Of a stretch of DNA of 64,000 bases, positions 55,630-64,000 are shown in pieces. The DNA is taken from NCBI RefSeq assembly GCF_004770105.1, contig NZ_RQEY01000018.1, forward strand, positions 62,001 through 126,000. Reading direction: 5' to 3'. The notes below the pieces were generated by a model that had not been told where the DNA came from, made no database searches, and saw nothing but the letters and a program-made list of their open reading frames with translations. A program made the position numbers and the translations under genes. How positions within the stretch are numbered: the stretch's first letter is position 1; each line of letters starts with the position of its first letter. This DNA comes from Leptospira andrefontaineae. GTDB lineage: Bacteria > Spirochaetota > Leptospiria > Leptospirales > Leptospiraceae.

Positions 55630-57237
55630 ATGTCTGAAGCAGAGGAAAAAACTTCCGGAACCCGTACCCCTTTCCAATCCGCTTCTAGAAAAGATGTAAT
55701 TCGGATCTTAGAAAGAATTACAGACGCATTCCTGTCTCTGGACAGGGAACTTAGGATCTTATACGCTAACTTTGAGGCTGAAAAACTACTGGATATTATC
55801 CGGGAAAATTTAGTGGGCAAAAGATTACCTGAGATACTTCCCCAATTCAATTATACTTCTTTATTCCCAGCAATGATAGAGTCCATGCATTCCGGACTTC
55901 CAAAAGATCTAGAAATCTTAGATCCTAAGGAGAATATCTGGTACGAGGTCCGTATATTTCCTTCTGTCGAAGATATTGCAGTTTATTTGCGTGATGTGAC
56001 TGCCAGAAAAGAAGGAGAAGTAAAACTCAAAGAATCGGAGGAAAGACTTTCCGAACTTGTGAGAACTTCTCTGGATTCTATACTTTCCGTGAATGAGTCC
56101 ATGCAAATTGTAATGATGAATCCGGCAGCGGAGAAGATGTTAGGATATTCCTCTTGGGAAGTAAATGGGAAGTCGTTGGATCTATTATTCCCCCCGAGAC
56201 GTAAGAAATATATTTCCAGAGTATTGTATAAAATAGGAGAGAATCCTGATAGAGGGATCTTTGGACCGTTTAGGGCCAGGCGAAAAAATGGGACTGAACT
56301 TATTTTAGAAGCATCCGTTTCCAAGGTAAATACCTCTTCCGGAAAAGGTTATACCCTTATACTTCGAGATATCACTGATAGGATTTCCATCCAAAAGAAA
56401 CTTAGAGGAACCGTTGAAGAACTTAAGACGGTAGATAGGCAGAGGCTGGATCTACTACAAAATCTGGAAGCAGAAGTAGAGTCCCGTTCCAATGAGCTTA
56501 CAAGATTTTATCGTTTAATGAAGGAAGAATTGAGCCTTGCCAAGCGGGTCCAAAACAGCTTACTTCCTCCAATCGATTATTCAATCCCCGGAGTTCAAAC
56601 TTTTGTAAATTACGTTCCAGTAATGGAAGTGGGAGGGGACTGGTTCGATATATTCGAATTTCGTCCTGGAGTTCTTAGAGTTATTCTGGCGGATGCTACG
56701 GGCCACGGTGTTCAAGCGGCACTTGTAACAATGACAATCAAAGGAGTTTATGAGCCTCTTAAATATTTGGCTGATTCTCCCGTGGAGCTAATTAGAGGGA
56801 TCAATATTGATTATTGTAGGAACTTTAAAAACCTACAGATGTATTTTTCCTGCTTTATATTAGATGTGGATACGATAGAAAGAAAGATAAGATTCGCATC
56901 TGGAGGACACCCAGCGCTCTTATGGAAATCCAAATCAGGGATCAAACCTTTAGAAAGAACAGGATCTCTTTTGGGTTTAAATTCAAAGATGGAATATCTG
57001 GAAGAAGAATACGATTATTCGGCAGGGGATTCCATACTGATGCTAACAGATGGAATCTTTGAAGAATTTGATTCTGAGCAAAATCCATTCGGTGAAGAAA
57101 GGATCGAAAAAATTTATAGAGAATCCGACTTAAGTGGGTTGGAACTACATTCTCAGATCATAAAAGAAATGAAAGCCCACCTGGGAGAAAAAGATCCCCA
57201 GGATGATATCACTCTGATTTCTCTGAACCTGACCTAA
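55630..57237 (+). CDS. PAS-domain PP2C (SpoIIE) serine phosphatase
   Basis: This 535-residue protein has two PAS domains (about 20-140 and 150-275), a coiled coil (about 276-310) and a PP2C SpoIIE phosphatase domain to the end: GGDWFDIFE, DATGHGVQAALVTM, ASGGHPALL and LTDGIFEEF with DDITLISL. The acidic residues bind metal ions. Such phosphatases act on phosphorylated anti-sigma antagonists in partner switching. No anti-sigma pair is near, so the target is unknown. Confidence 0.93.
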   Translation: MSEAEEKTSGTRTPFQSASRKDVIRILERITDAFLSLDRELRILYANFEAEKLLDIIRENLVGKRLPEILPQFNYTSLFPAMIESMHSGLPKDLEILDPKENIWYEVRIFPSVEDIAVYLRDVTARKEGEVKLKESEERLSELVRTSLDSILSVNESMQIVMMNPAAEKMLGYSSWEVNGKSLDLLFPPRRKKYISRVLYKIGENPDRGIFGPFRARRKNGTELILEASVSKVNTSSGKGYTLILRDITDRISIQKKLRGTVEELKTVDRQRLDLLQNLEAEVESRSNELTRFYRLMKEELSLAKRVQNSLLPPIDYSIPGVQTFVNYVPVMEVGGDWFDIFEFRPGVLRVILADATGHGVQAALVTMTIKGVYEPLKYLADSPVELIRGINIDYCRNFKNLQMYFSCFILDVDTIERKIRFASGGHPALLWKSKSGIKPLERTGSLLGLNSKMEYLEEEYDYSAGDSILMLTDGIFEEFDSEQNPFGEERIEKIYRESDLSGLELHSQIIKEMKAHLGEKDPQDDITLISLNLT

Positions 57238-57279
57238 TCTAAGTTGACCTAATGGGTAATTTAGAAGGACATTCTTTAC

Positions 57280-58470
57280 GTGTCCGAATTTCTAATATTA
57301 GTTCCATTACTTCTGGTTTTATTAGGATTCGGATTTGTTGAATATATTCTTCATCTTTCCAGAAGAAACAAAATCTCAGTGCGTATCCATGTAAACGGCA
57401 CTCGAGGAAAAAGTTCCGTCACACGACTGATCGCATCCGGCTTGAAAGAAGGTGGATTTCAAGTTCTCGCTAAAACCACAGGAACTATTCCGAGGCTGAT
57501 TTTGCCCGACGGTTCTGAAAAAAATATAATCAGATACGGCGCTCCCAATATTTTAGAGCAGAAGTTTGCGATCCAAGAGGCAGTAAAACAAGGAGCCAAT
57601 GTAATCGTTTTAGAATGTATGGCTCTTGTTCCGTTCAACCAAAAAGTTTCGGAAGAAAAATTGGTTAAGGCTACACATACTATCATTACAAATGTAAGAG
57701 AAGATCATTTGGAAATTATGGGGCCGGAGAAAAAGGACGTGGCCTTAGCTCTAAGCGGTTCTATTCCTGAATCCAAAGTATTATTTACTTCGGAAAAGGA
57801 ATTTTATGCTTTTTTTCAAGAAGTTTGTAGAAATAAGAATACTGAGATTATTCCGGCTCGTTTTGAAAAATATTCTGACCTGAACTATATGCAAGGTTTT
57901 GCATATTATGAACATCCTGAAAATGTAGTTTTAGCATTGGAAGTATGTGAGTCATTGGGAGTAAAACCGGAGATTGCGGTACGAGGAATGTGGTCTCATT
58001 CTCCTGATTTGGGAGCTAGTTTTTTTGCTAAATACAATTTAGGTAAGAAGAAGATAGCCTTTGCAAATGGTTTTGCTGCAAATGATCCAAGATCCGCGGC
58101 AAGTATTTGGGAGAATGCAATCCTAGAGTTTCCCGAATATGTATATAAAGTTTCTCTTGTAAATTGTAGAAAAGACAGACCGGAAAGATCGGAACAAATG
58201 GCTAAAGAGATCCTTTGCTGGAAAAAAAATCCTGCGGATTTGATTTTGGTCATAGGAGAGGAGACCGAAGTATTCAAAAAAACCTGTTTGAAACTCGGTT
58301 TAGCAAATTCTAAATTAGAAGATCTAAAAAACCTAGATGCAAAAGGGATCTTGGGATTTTTTGAAAGTTCTCTGCCTTCTAATTCAATGGTAGTTGGACT
58401 TGGAAATATAGGTGGAATAGGTTTGGAACTTTTGAAATATTTAAAACAAAAGGAAATGTCGAAAGATTGA
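57280..58470 (+). CDS. pgsB: Poly-gamma-glutamate synthase subunit PgsB/CapB
   Basis: This 396-residue membrane protein begins with a GTG and has an N-terminal membrane anchor (about 3-26), then the ligase fold with P-loop GTRGKSS at residues 40-46, TIITNVREDHLEIMG and an ANGFAANDPRSAA block. It adds glutamate to the growing gamma-linked chain using ATP, working with PgsC. It is the first gene of a three-gene unit. Confidence 0.92.
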   Translation: MSEFLILVPLLLVLLGFGFVEYILHLSRRNKISVRIHVNGTRGKSSVTRLIASGLKEGGFQVLAKTTGTIPRLILPDGSEKNIIRYGAPNILEQKFAIQEAVKQGANVIVLECMALVPFNQKVSEEKLVKATHTIITNVREDHLEIMGPEKKDVALALSGSIPESKVLFTSEKEFYAFFQEVCRNKNTEIIPARFEKYSDLNYMQGFAYYEHPENVVLALEVCESLGVKPEIAVRGMWSHSPDLGASFFAKYNLGKKKIAFANGFAANDPRSAASIWENAILEFPEYVYKVSLVNCRKDRPERSEQMAKEILCWKKNPADLILVIGEETEVFKKTCLKLGLANSKLEDLKNLDAKGILGFFESSLPSNSMVVGLGNIGGIGLELLKYLKQKEMSKD

Positions 58471-58471
58471 T

Positions 58472-58936
58472 ATGGATTTATTGAGTATTTCCATAGGGTT
58501 GGGGCTCGGAGTTAGTCTGTTCTTTTCCGAGTTTTTCGGGATAGCGGGCGGACTTGTGGTTCCAGGCTATTTTGCATTACAACTCCATAATCCAATTAAT
58601 ATTCTTCTTACGTTATCCGTCAGTCTATGTGTTTTTGGTTTAGGAAAGATCATTTCTAAATTTGTAATATTATACGGAAAGAGAAGGACTGCAATTCTAC
58701 TTCTGCTCGGATTTGTTTTGGATGCGGTCGGCAACGAATGGATATTTCCTAAGATCTTTACTGGGATCGTCTACTTAGAAGCAGAAGTAAAAGCAGTGGG
58801 GCATATAATTCCAGGACTTATTGCTGTTTGGATGGATCGACAGGGTTGGTTGGAAACCTTGGCATCTTTACTCACTGCCTCTATAATTGTTCGTTTGATT
58901 TTGATCTTATCTCTCGGAAAGGAGTTATTACCTTGA
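58472..58936 (+). CDS. pgsC: Poly-gamma-glutamate synthase subunit PgsC/CapC
   Basis: This 154-residue membrane protein has about five helices and begins one base after the pgsB stop (ATATG region). The N-terminal helix with FFSEFFGIAGGLVVPGY is typical of PgsC/CapC. It forms the membrane complex with PgsB. Followed without gap by the third gene. Confidence 0.88.
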   Translation: MDLLSISIGLGLGVSLFFSEFFGIAGGLVVPGYFALQLHNPINILLTLSVSLCVFGLGKIISKFVILYGKRRTAILLLLGFVLDAVGNEWIFPKIFTGIVYLEAEVKAVGHIIPGLIAVWMDRQGWLETLASLLTASIIVRLILILSLGKELLP

Positions 58937-60045
58937 AGGGAATGTATTGGAAATCTTCCAATAGATCGGTTCTGTATTTTCTGGTTTTGATGGTATTTTC
59001 CATTTTTGGAATGTATTCAGTGGAACATTTTCGTATTGAGAAAGTCCAAGCACACTATTCTGAGAAAATTGAAGCAGCCAAACTCACTGCAAAAGCATTT
59101 GAAGAGATTAAACTTTATAAAAAATCTAAAAACAAAAAAATAGATCTGAATTTTGATCCTGCTCAGACGGGACTTATAGGTGAATTTTTTACACCTATTA
59201 CAAGCAATTTAGGCCAACTGAGAGCAAAACAAAGTTCTATCAATCCGAACTTTGGGGCCTTGGTTTTGGAATATTTAATCCAAGCTGGAGCCGATAAAGG
59301 AGATACGATTGCTGTTTCTCTTTCAGGTTCTTTTCCTGCTTTGAATATTGCAGTCTATTCTGCTGCAAAAATTTTAGATCTGAAGCTTGTAATTATTTCC
59401 AGTATGACTTCTTCCCAATGGGGAGCGAATGATCCTGATTTTCTATGGCCTGATATGGAAAGGGTGCTGTATGCTCGAGGGATTTTTCCTTACCAGTCTT
59501 TGGCATATAGTTGGGGTGGGATAGATGACCAAGCATTCGGAATATCTAAAGAAGGGTTGAATAGCCTACAATATTCCGCATCTAAAAATTCGCTTCCAAT
59601 GTTACATTCTAAAAATTACTCAGAAAGTTTGGAAGAGCGAATGAGTTTGTATTCCGCTACGATGCCTCTCGGATCATATAAGGCATACATTAATGTAGGC
59701 GGCGGAACTGTTTCAGTTGGATCTAAGAAGAATGCAGGAGAATTTTTACCTGGGTTGAATCTAAAACATACTGCAATTCATGATGGAAGAGATTCAGTCA
59801 TGAGACGTTTTGCAAATTTAGGAATACCAGTTATTCATCTAGTTAGAGTAGAAGAACTTGCAACACTGAACGGATTTACAATCCAACCTAAAAAACTTCC
59901 GGAACCCGGAGAAGGTAAAATATTCAAAAGATCTGAATATGATCTACGTTTGGTTGTAGCAGTTTTAGTCGGAATATTCCTTTTACTTTATATGTTTTTT
60001 AAAAGGGACTCATTTATAGAAGAAGATAGGGATGAGTCACTTTAA
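58933..60045 (+). CDS. Poly-gamma-glutamate system protein (PgsW-like, TIGR04332-type)
   Basis: The start is a TTG at 58933 with AAAGGAG 8 bases upstream, overlapping the pgsC stop. The product of 370 residues has a membrane helix near residues 12-30, a soluble domain with VSLSGSFPALNIAVYSAAKIL and GGGTVSVGSKKN, and a C-terminal helix. It resembles the third protein that accompanies pgsB-pgsC in several spirochaetes and other bacteria. Its exact role is not known. It ends overlapping the convergent hydrolase gene. Confidence 0.82.
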   Translation: MKGMYWKSSNRSVLYFLVLMVFSIFGMYSVEHFRIEKVQAHYSEKIEAAKLTAKAFEEIKLYKKSKNKKIDLNFDPAQTGLIGEFFTPITSNLGQLRAKQSSINPNFGALVLEYLIQAGADKGDTIAVSLSGSFPALNIAVYSAAKILDLKLVIISSMTSSQWGANDPDFLWPDMERVLYARGIFPYQSLAYSWGGIDDQAFGISKEGLNSLQYSASKNSLPMLHSKNYSESLEERMSLYSATMPLGSYKAYINVGGGTVSVGSKKNAGEFLPGLNLKHTAIHDGRDSVMRRFANLGIPVIHLVRVEELATLNGFTIQPKKLPEPGEGKIFKRSEYDLRLVVAVLVGIFLLLYMFFKRDSFIEEDRDESL

Positions 60046-61019
60046 GATCTCAAAAATTTGAATATTTCCTGATCTCTTTCCTTATCTTCCAATAGCACTG
60101 ATTCATAATGATTTTTATTTGAGAGTTCATAAACTTTCAGGTTATGGATCTTCTCTTTCATTTTTTCGATTGCAGAAGAAGGTAAAAGTTCATCTCCCGA
60201 TTTGAAGTTCGGTTTTAGTGCACGGATCACAAGCACAGGGCAACGCAAACTGGAATAAGGCATTACCTTATTCTCTTGGAGGGTTTTGAGAAATTCTTTT
60301 GGATTTTTGAAAAGTCTCGCTAGGATCCCGGCAGGTTTCATCGCTCCACCCATATTTTTTAATTCTGAATCGATCACAAATGGAGGAATAGAACAAAGTA
60401 CTGGTCCGTAAAAACTATCTCCAGGCATTAAAGAACTAGAAAGTGTTCCGGTTGGTTCCAGTTCATATAATAGGAAATTTTGTATATTCGTATTCCATGC
60501 AGAAAGCAAAGGAGATTTTTTTGCTTCTTGCAGATACATTTCCTTACTCGAGATCCTCCTTCCCAAACGAGCCAAAGAACCCTGGATCATAAGTAAATTG
60601 GAAATTTTACGTTTGATGGAAAGTTCTCCACCTCCGTCTATTAAGACCGCTTTTTCCAGAGAATTTCCGAACTTCTCCGCAAATCTAAGAGTTATCCAGG
60701 CCCCTAATGAATGGGAAAGGATAGATATTTTAGAATATCCTAATATAGTTGAGAGTTCTTTTAGATCTTGCGCATGTACTCTTGCGGAATATTCTTCTTT
60801 AGGTTTGTCCGAATTTCCTCTTCCACGTAAATCGTAAACGATTACAGTGATCCCTTTTTTGGAGAGACCTTGAGCGATTGGTTCGAAGTTTTTAAGATTT
60901 CCTGTCAGTCCATGAACACAGAAGAGGGGAACTTTGGATTTACCTGGAAAGATCCGATAGGCGATTCGGATTCCGGAGGGTAGGGTAGCTATTTTGGAAT
61001 CCGAACCGAATTGTAACAT
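60042..61019 (-). CDS. Alpha/beta hydrolase
   Basis: This 325-residue protein has no signal peptide. The alpha/beta hydrolase fold is shown by FCVHGLTGNLKNFEP (oxyanion region), DLRGRGNSDKP, and SHSLGAW with the nucleophile serine, then a catalytic-region acidic residue and the final histidine in NKNHYESVL. Substrate unknown. It converges with the poly-gamma-glutamate locus, sharing 4 bases. Confidence 0.88.
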   Translation of the reverse strand: MLQFGSDSKIATLPSGIRIAYRIFPGKSKVPLFCVHGLTGNLKNFEPIAQGLSKKGITVIVYDLRGRGNSDKPKEEYSARVHAQDLKELSTILGYSKISILSHSLGAWITLRFAEKFGNSLEKAVLIDGGGELSIKRKISNLLMIQGSLARLGRRISSKEMYLQEAKKSPLLSAWNTNIQNFLLYELEPTGTLSSSLMPGDSFYGPVLCSIPPFVIDSELKNMGGAMKPAGILARLFKNPKEFLKTLQENKVMPYSSLRCPVLVIRALKPNFKSGDELLPSSAIEKMKEKIHNLKVYELSNKNHYESVLLEDKERDQEIFKFLRS

Positions 61020-61029
61020 TCTGAAATGT

Positions 61030-61329
61030 TTAGGAAACTTCTGCTCCTAGTCGGATCAGAATATTCTCCAAATTTTTTTCCATTTCTGATCTGAGAGCTA
61101 TATGTAGTAAAGCAATCTTTTCCCTTTTTTTAACGGCGGAGAATCCTTCACCTTCTCTTTGTAATTTAAACCAGATCCTGGATTCACCTAATCCTGAAAA
61201 TTTGATACAAAAATCGTCTTCTTTCAGATCGAATTTTGTGATTTCACCTAATCTTCCTCCGGCGATTGCCTTGGTTAATTTCCGAAGGAAAGATTCAGGA
61301 TCAGATTCTGTAACCTTGATCAGATTCAT
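61030..61329 (-). CDS. Hypothetical protein (99 aa)
   Basis: I do not recognise this protein. It has 99 residues, is soluble and charged, with two helical ends and a beta middle (DFCIKFSGLGESRIWFKLQ). It starts one base after the DUF445 stop, so it is coupled to it, and ends 10 bases before the hydrolase gene. The three minus-strand genes look like one operon. Confidence 0.7.
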   Translation of the reverse strand: MNLIKVTESDPESFLRKLTKAIAGGRLGEITKFDLKEDDFCIKFSGLGESRIWFKLQREGEGFSAVKKREKIALLHIALRSEMEKNLENILIRLGAEVS

Positions 61330-61330
61330 A

Positions 61331-62560
61331 TTATACTGCTATCATGTAGATCCCTTGTACAAGACCTACGATTGCTCCTAATACGGAACCGATAAGAATA
61401 AGAACATACTCGTCTTCTTGGAAAGCGGATCTTAAGATCGGTTCGAATTCTTCAGGTGGGAGGTCCTTCATACGTTTGAACATATTATTTTCTATGCTCA
61501 TTGCTCTTCCCATATAAGTTTCGAGTTTAGTAGAACTTCCGGCTAAGGAATCACTTACTTTGCGGATCACTTCTTTTTTGGTATTCTCGAAATCCGAATC
61601 TTCTCCTTTATTTTCTTCATCCAAATGTCCGGATAAATTTAAGCGAGTGGCGGCAGATTCAGTTTCTGCTTGGATGGTTTCCACGAGAGTTCTTGCTGCT
61701 CTTTTGTATAAGATCTCTTCTAATACGTTTCTTGCCGTAAGAACCTGAGTTGCGAATACGTTAGAATATTTTTTAGAAACTTCTTCCTGTCTTGCGATGA
61801 ATAAACCTCTATATTTGATAGGTCCCACTCTTTTTTCATAAAGAGGGCGGAAGATCATAGTGAGTGCCACCCAGTTTGTGATATAACCTACGATCACTCC
61901 TTGGATCGGAAGAGTCCACCAAATAGGAAGATAATTCCAAAGCACTGCCTGAGCTATACCGAGCGCACCACCAAGAGCCCAACCGCAATGTTCAATAAAT
62001 TTGAATTCTTTAGAACCGACTTCTTCGAATATGTTTACGATCCTTTCTACATTCGGACCAGTGAGTTTACGAAGTACCAGGGATCTGAAATTGAAAACGG
62101 AGGATACATTCTCCTTCACCTGGGTCATGATATTTTTAACAGTGTGAGCGCATTTTTCTTGGACCGCTCTTACGATCTCTTCCCCATGTCCGTTCTCTAA
62201 ATGTTTTCTAAGAACTGGATTGATATGATGAACTATTTCATGAGTTGCAGAAGGAATTAGATCGTTTAGAACAGGTTGGAACTCTGTCTCTAATTGGTCC
62301 GGATCCACTTTGGAGAAAAAGTCTTCTACCTTGATCAACCTCTCGGTCATAATATTCACCGATTTTAGGGCCAATTTTTGGGCCTTCTTCGGAACGATCC
62401 CTTGCCAGCCTAAATATGGAGGAATTCCCACAAATTCCAAAGGGTAGAAGGTCATTTTTAAGGCTACCACGTTGGTAAACCAACCCACGAATCCGTAGGT
62501 GAAGGGCATCATTATGATCCCGATCAATTCTTTGTTTTGACTGAGGAAGGACAGATCCAT
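61331..62560 (-). CDS. DUF445 family membrane protein
   Basis: The protein has 409 residues from the ATG at 62560 (AGGA upstream; the frame can be read to 62629). Membrane segments lie near the start (GIIMMPFTYGFVGWFTNVVALKM), in the middle (LPIQGVIVGYITNWVALTMIF) and at the end (LIGSVLGAIVGLVQGIYMI). The repeated GYITNWVALKM-type motif is the DUF445 mark. Function unknown. It heads the minus-strand operon with the 99-residue protein and hydrolase. Confidence 0.88.
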   Translation of the reverse strand: MDLSFLSQNKELIGIIMMPFTYGFVGWFTNVVALKMTFYPLEFVGIPPYLGWQGIVPKKAQKLALKSVNIMTERLIKVEDFFSKVDPDQLETEFQPVLNDLIPSATHEIVHHINPVLRKHLENGHGEEIVRAVQEKCAHTVKNIMTQVKENVSSVFNFRSLVLRKLTGPNVERIVNIFEEVGSKEFKFIEHCGWALGGALGIAQAVLWNYLPIWWTLPIQGVIVGYITNWVALTMIFRPLYEKRVGPIKYRGLFIARQEEVSKKYSNVFATQVLTARNVLEEILYKRAARTLVETIQAETESAATRLNLSGHLDEENKGEDSDFENTKKEVIRKVSDSLAGSSTKLETYMGRAMSIENNMFKRMKDLPPEEFEPILRSAFQEDEYVLILIGSVLGAIVGLVQGIYMIAV

Positions 62561-62736
62561 ATTTTCAATTCCTGTAGCGTGCGCTATACTATTCGGTTCT
62601 ATTGCAAAGTCCTTTTCGACCCAGTGCACTGCAAGTTATTTTTCCGTCCGTTTTTCGGATCTTTCCCGGCGGTTTTGAAAAAAGATTTTTCAGAGTCGAA
62701 TAAACTTCAGAAATAGTCCTCTCCTGTTTTTAAGTT

Positions 62737-64000
62737 ATGAAGTCGTCTTTCTTTCCATACTGGTGTATTCTAATGGATCCTTCCGGATTGATCCTTGAGA
62801 CCAATCTTCCTCTGGAATCCTGGAGGAAAAATCATCTCTCACATTTTTTGAATGGGACGGAGAAGATACAAGGGGAGAGCGGAAGTGCAGTACTTTCTTG
62901 GCAGCCTGGAAAAAGCCCTCTCTCATTTCCTGGAAGTACAGGATTACTCGCAAGCTGGTCTCTCACTCATGGGATGTTTTGGATCAAGATGGAACCGATG
63001 GAAGAAGGTTCAGCTTCTCTTATTGAAAATTCGTTTTGGAAAGAATTCCTTTCCAGCGACAGACCTTTTCGGCAAATTTTCGAGACCAACCAAGCGATTA
63101 AATGGATCTTAGATCCTGACTCTGGAGATATTTTATACGCGAACCAATCTGCTATTCAGTTTTACGGATACAGCCAAGAAGAACTTCTGCAAATGAAGGT
63201 CACAGATATCAATACTCTCACAAAAGAACAAATTTTCGATGAGATGAGACAGGCTGCACTCGAATCCAGACAATATTTCCGTTTTAGACATAGATTAAAA
63301 AGCGGGGAAGTCCGCGAGATGGAAGTTTATAGCGGACCTTTGCAGTTTGGAGGTAAAAGGGTATTATTTTCCATTCTATACGATGTTACAGAAAGGGTGA
63401 AGGCAATTTCTTTATTAGAAGAAAGCGAAAGGAAGAATCGTTCCTTGGTAGAGAACGCTTCCGATTCGATTATCATTACAAATTTTGAAACTAAAATTCT
63501 GGAAGTGAATAGAAGAATGTGTGAACTTTTGGAATATAATAAAGATGAACTCCAATCATTCACCTTAAAAGATATTCTGGACGAAGATAGTTTTGCAGAT
63601 GCAATTCGTAGAATTCCTGTCTTAGAAATAGGCAAACCGGTAATCTTAAATAGAAGATTCAAAAGTAAATCAGGTAAAATTGTAGAAGCAGACGTAAATG
63701 CAGTCCGAATAGACGAGTCCCGTTATATGGGGATCGTGAGAGATGTGACCGAAAGAAATTGCATGACCAGAACCTTGGAGAAGTCGTTAAAAGAAAAAGA
63801 ATCTATGCTCCAAGAGATTCATCATAGGGTCAAAAATAACCTTCAGGTCATCTCAAGTCTTTTAGATTTACAATATGAGAATACGGAAGATCCAAACCTA
63901 AAGAGGATCTTAAAAGAATGCGAGAACCGGGTCAAATCCATGGGATTTGTTCATGCTGAATTGTATAGATCTGAAAATTTTTCAGCCGTAGATCTGGAGA
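62737..64000 (+). CDS. PAS sensor histidine kinase, HisKA_2 type (partial, runs off the right edge)
   Basis: The frame starts at the ATG at 62737 and stays open to the end, giving 421 residues so far. Two PAS domains are seen (about 110-225 and 230-350, with ILYANQSAIQFYGYSQEELL and GIVRDVTERN). Then comes EIHHRVKNNLQVISSLL, the phospho-acceptor segment of HisKA_2/HWE-like kinases, with the histidine pair HH. The ATPase domain is off the edge. The start lacks a clear ribosome site. Confidence 0.88.
   Translation, partial: MKSSFFPYWCILMDPSGLILETNLPLESWRKNHLSHFLNGTEKIQGESGSAVLSWQPGKSPLSFPGSTGLLASWSLTHGMFWIKMEPMEEGSASLIENSFWKEFLSSDRPFRQIFETNQAIKWILDPDSGDILYANQSAIQFYGYSQEELLQMKVTDINTLTKEQIFDEMRQAALESRQYFRFRHRLKSGEVREMEVYSGPLQFGGKRVLFSILYDVTERVKAISLLEESERKNRSLVENASDSIIITNFETKILEVNRRMCELLEYNKDELQSFTLKDILDEDSFADAIRRIPVLEIGKPVILNRRFKSKSGKIVEADVNAVRIDESRYMGIVRDVTERNCMTRTLEKSLKEKESMLQEIHHRVKNNLQVISSLLDLQYENTEDPNLKRILKECENRVKSMGFVHAELYRSENFSAVDLE

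Overview
The window reads as a chromosomal segment of a Leptospira-like spirochaete. Supporting signs are moderate G+C, many Leptospira-style lipoproteins, membrane-anchored AraC and BTAD regulators, a 7TM hybrid kinase, a TatT/TatP/DctQM TRAP locus like that of Treponema pallidum, and a phosphate transporter with a PhoU-like tail. The species cannot be fixed from the sequence. No rRNA, tRNA, insertion sequence, prophage or CRISPR array was seen. Both edges cut genes: a FixH-like gene on the left and a PAS histidine kinase on the right.

Layout. 1-4.6 kb: a minus-strand cbb3 oxidase operon (ccoN-ccoO-ccoQ-ccoP-ccoG-fixH) with a near-perfect FNR-type box upstream. 4.7-6.0 kb: a CoA-transferase. 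6.2-10.0 kb: a very large 7TM hybrid kinase ending in a second, NarX-like kinase module, followed by a NarL-type regulator. 10.0-12.8 kb: thiM, a small protein, a PEBP protein and an AraC regulator. 13.2-16.9 kb: a family 2A encapsulin shell gene overlapping a cysteine desulfurase gene with a long disordered N-terminal extension, facing a serine acetyltransferase gene; this is the most notable system in the window. 17-23.8 kb: FadL-like porin, PAS kinase, crotonase, small lipoprotein, acyltransferase. 23.9-27 kb: leuCD divergent from a LysR regulator with a palindrome between them. 27-36.6 kb: hydrolase, Rrf2 regulator, lipoproteins (one Cox11-like, one MORN), a possible glycoside hydrolase, an EamA permease, a desaturase and an AraC regulator.

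36.9-44.3 kb holds two giant lipoproteins closed by a strong terminator. 44.6-50.5 kb holds a membrane BTAD regulator and the TRAP locus. 50.6-53.9 kb holds the PiT transporter and an RRM-FKBP gene pair. 54-57.2 kb holds a kinase and a SpoIIE-type phosphatase, and 57.3-60 kb a poly-gamma-glutamate-type locus (PgsB, PgsC and a third system protein). The right end has a hydrolase, a small protein, a DUF445 membrane protein and the truncated kinase.

Working together: in the encapsulin locus, serine acetyltransferase makes O-acetylserine for cysteine synthesis and the desulfurase takes sulfur from cysteine, presumably inside the shell, so that sulfur is stored as elemental sulfur. The two facing transcription units carry a similar AT-rich element at almost the same distance from their start codons, which suggests shared control. 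Start codons were moved inward where an internal ATG or TTG has a better ribosome-binding site.
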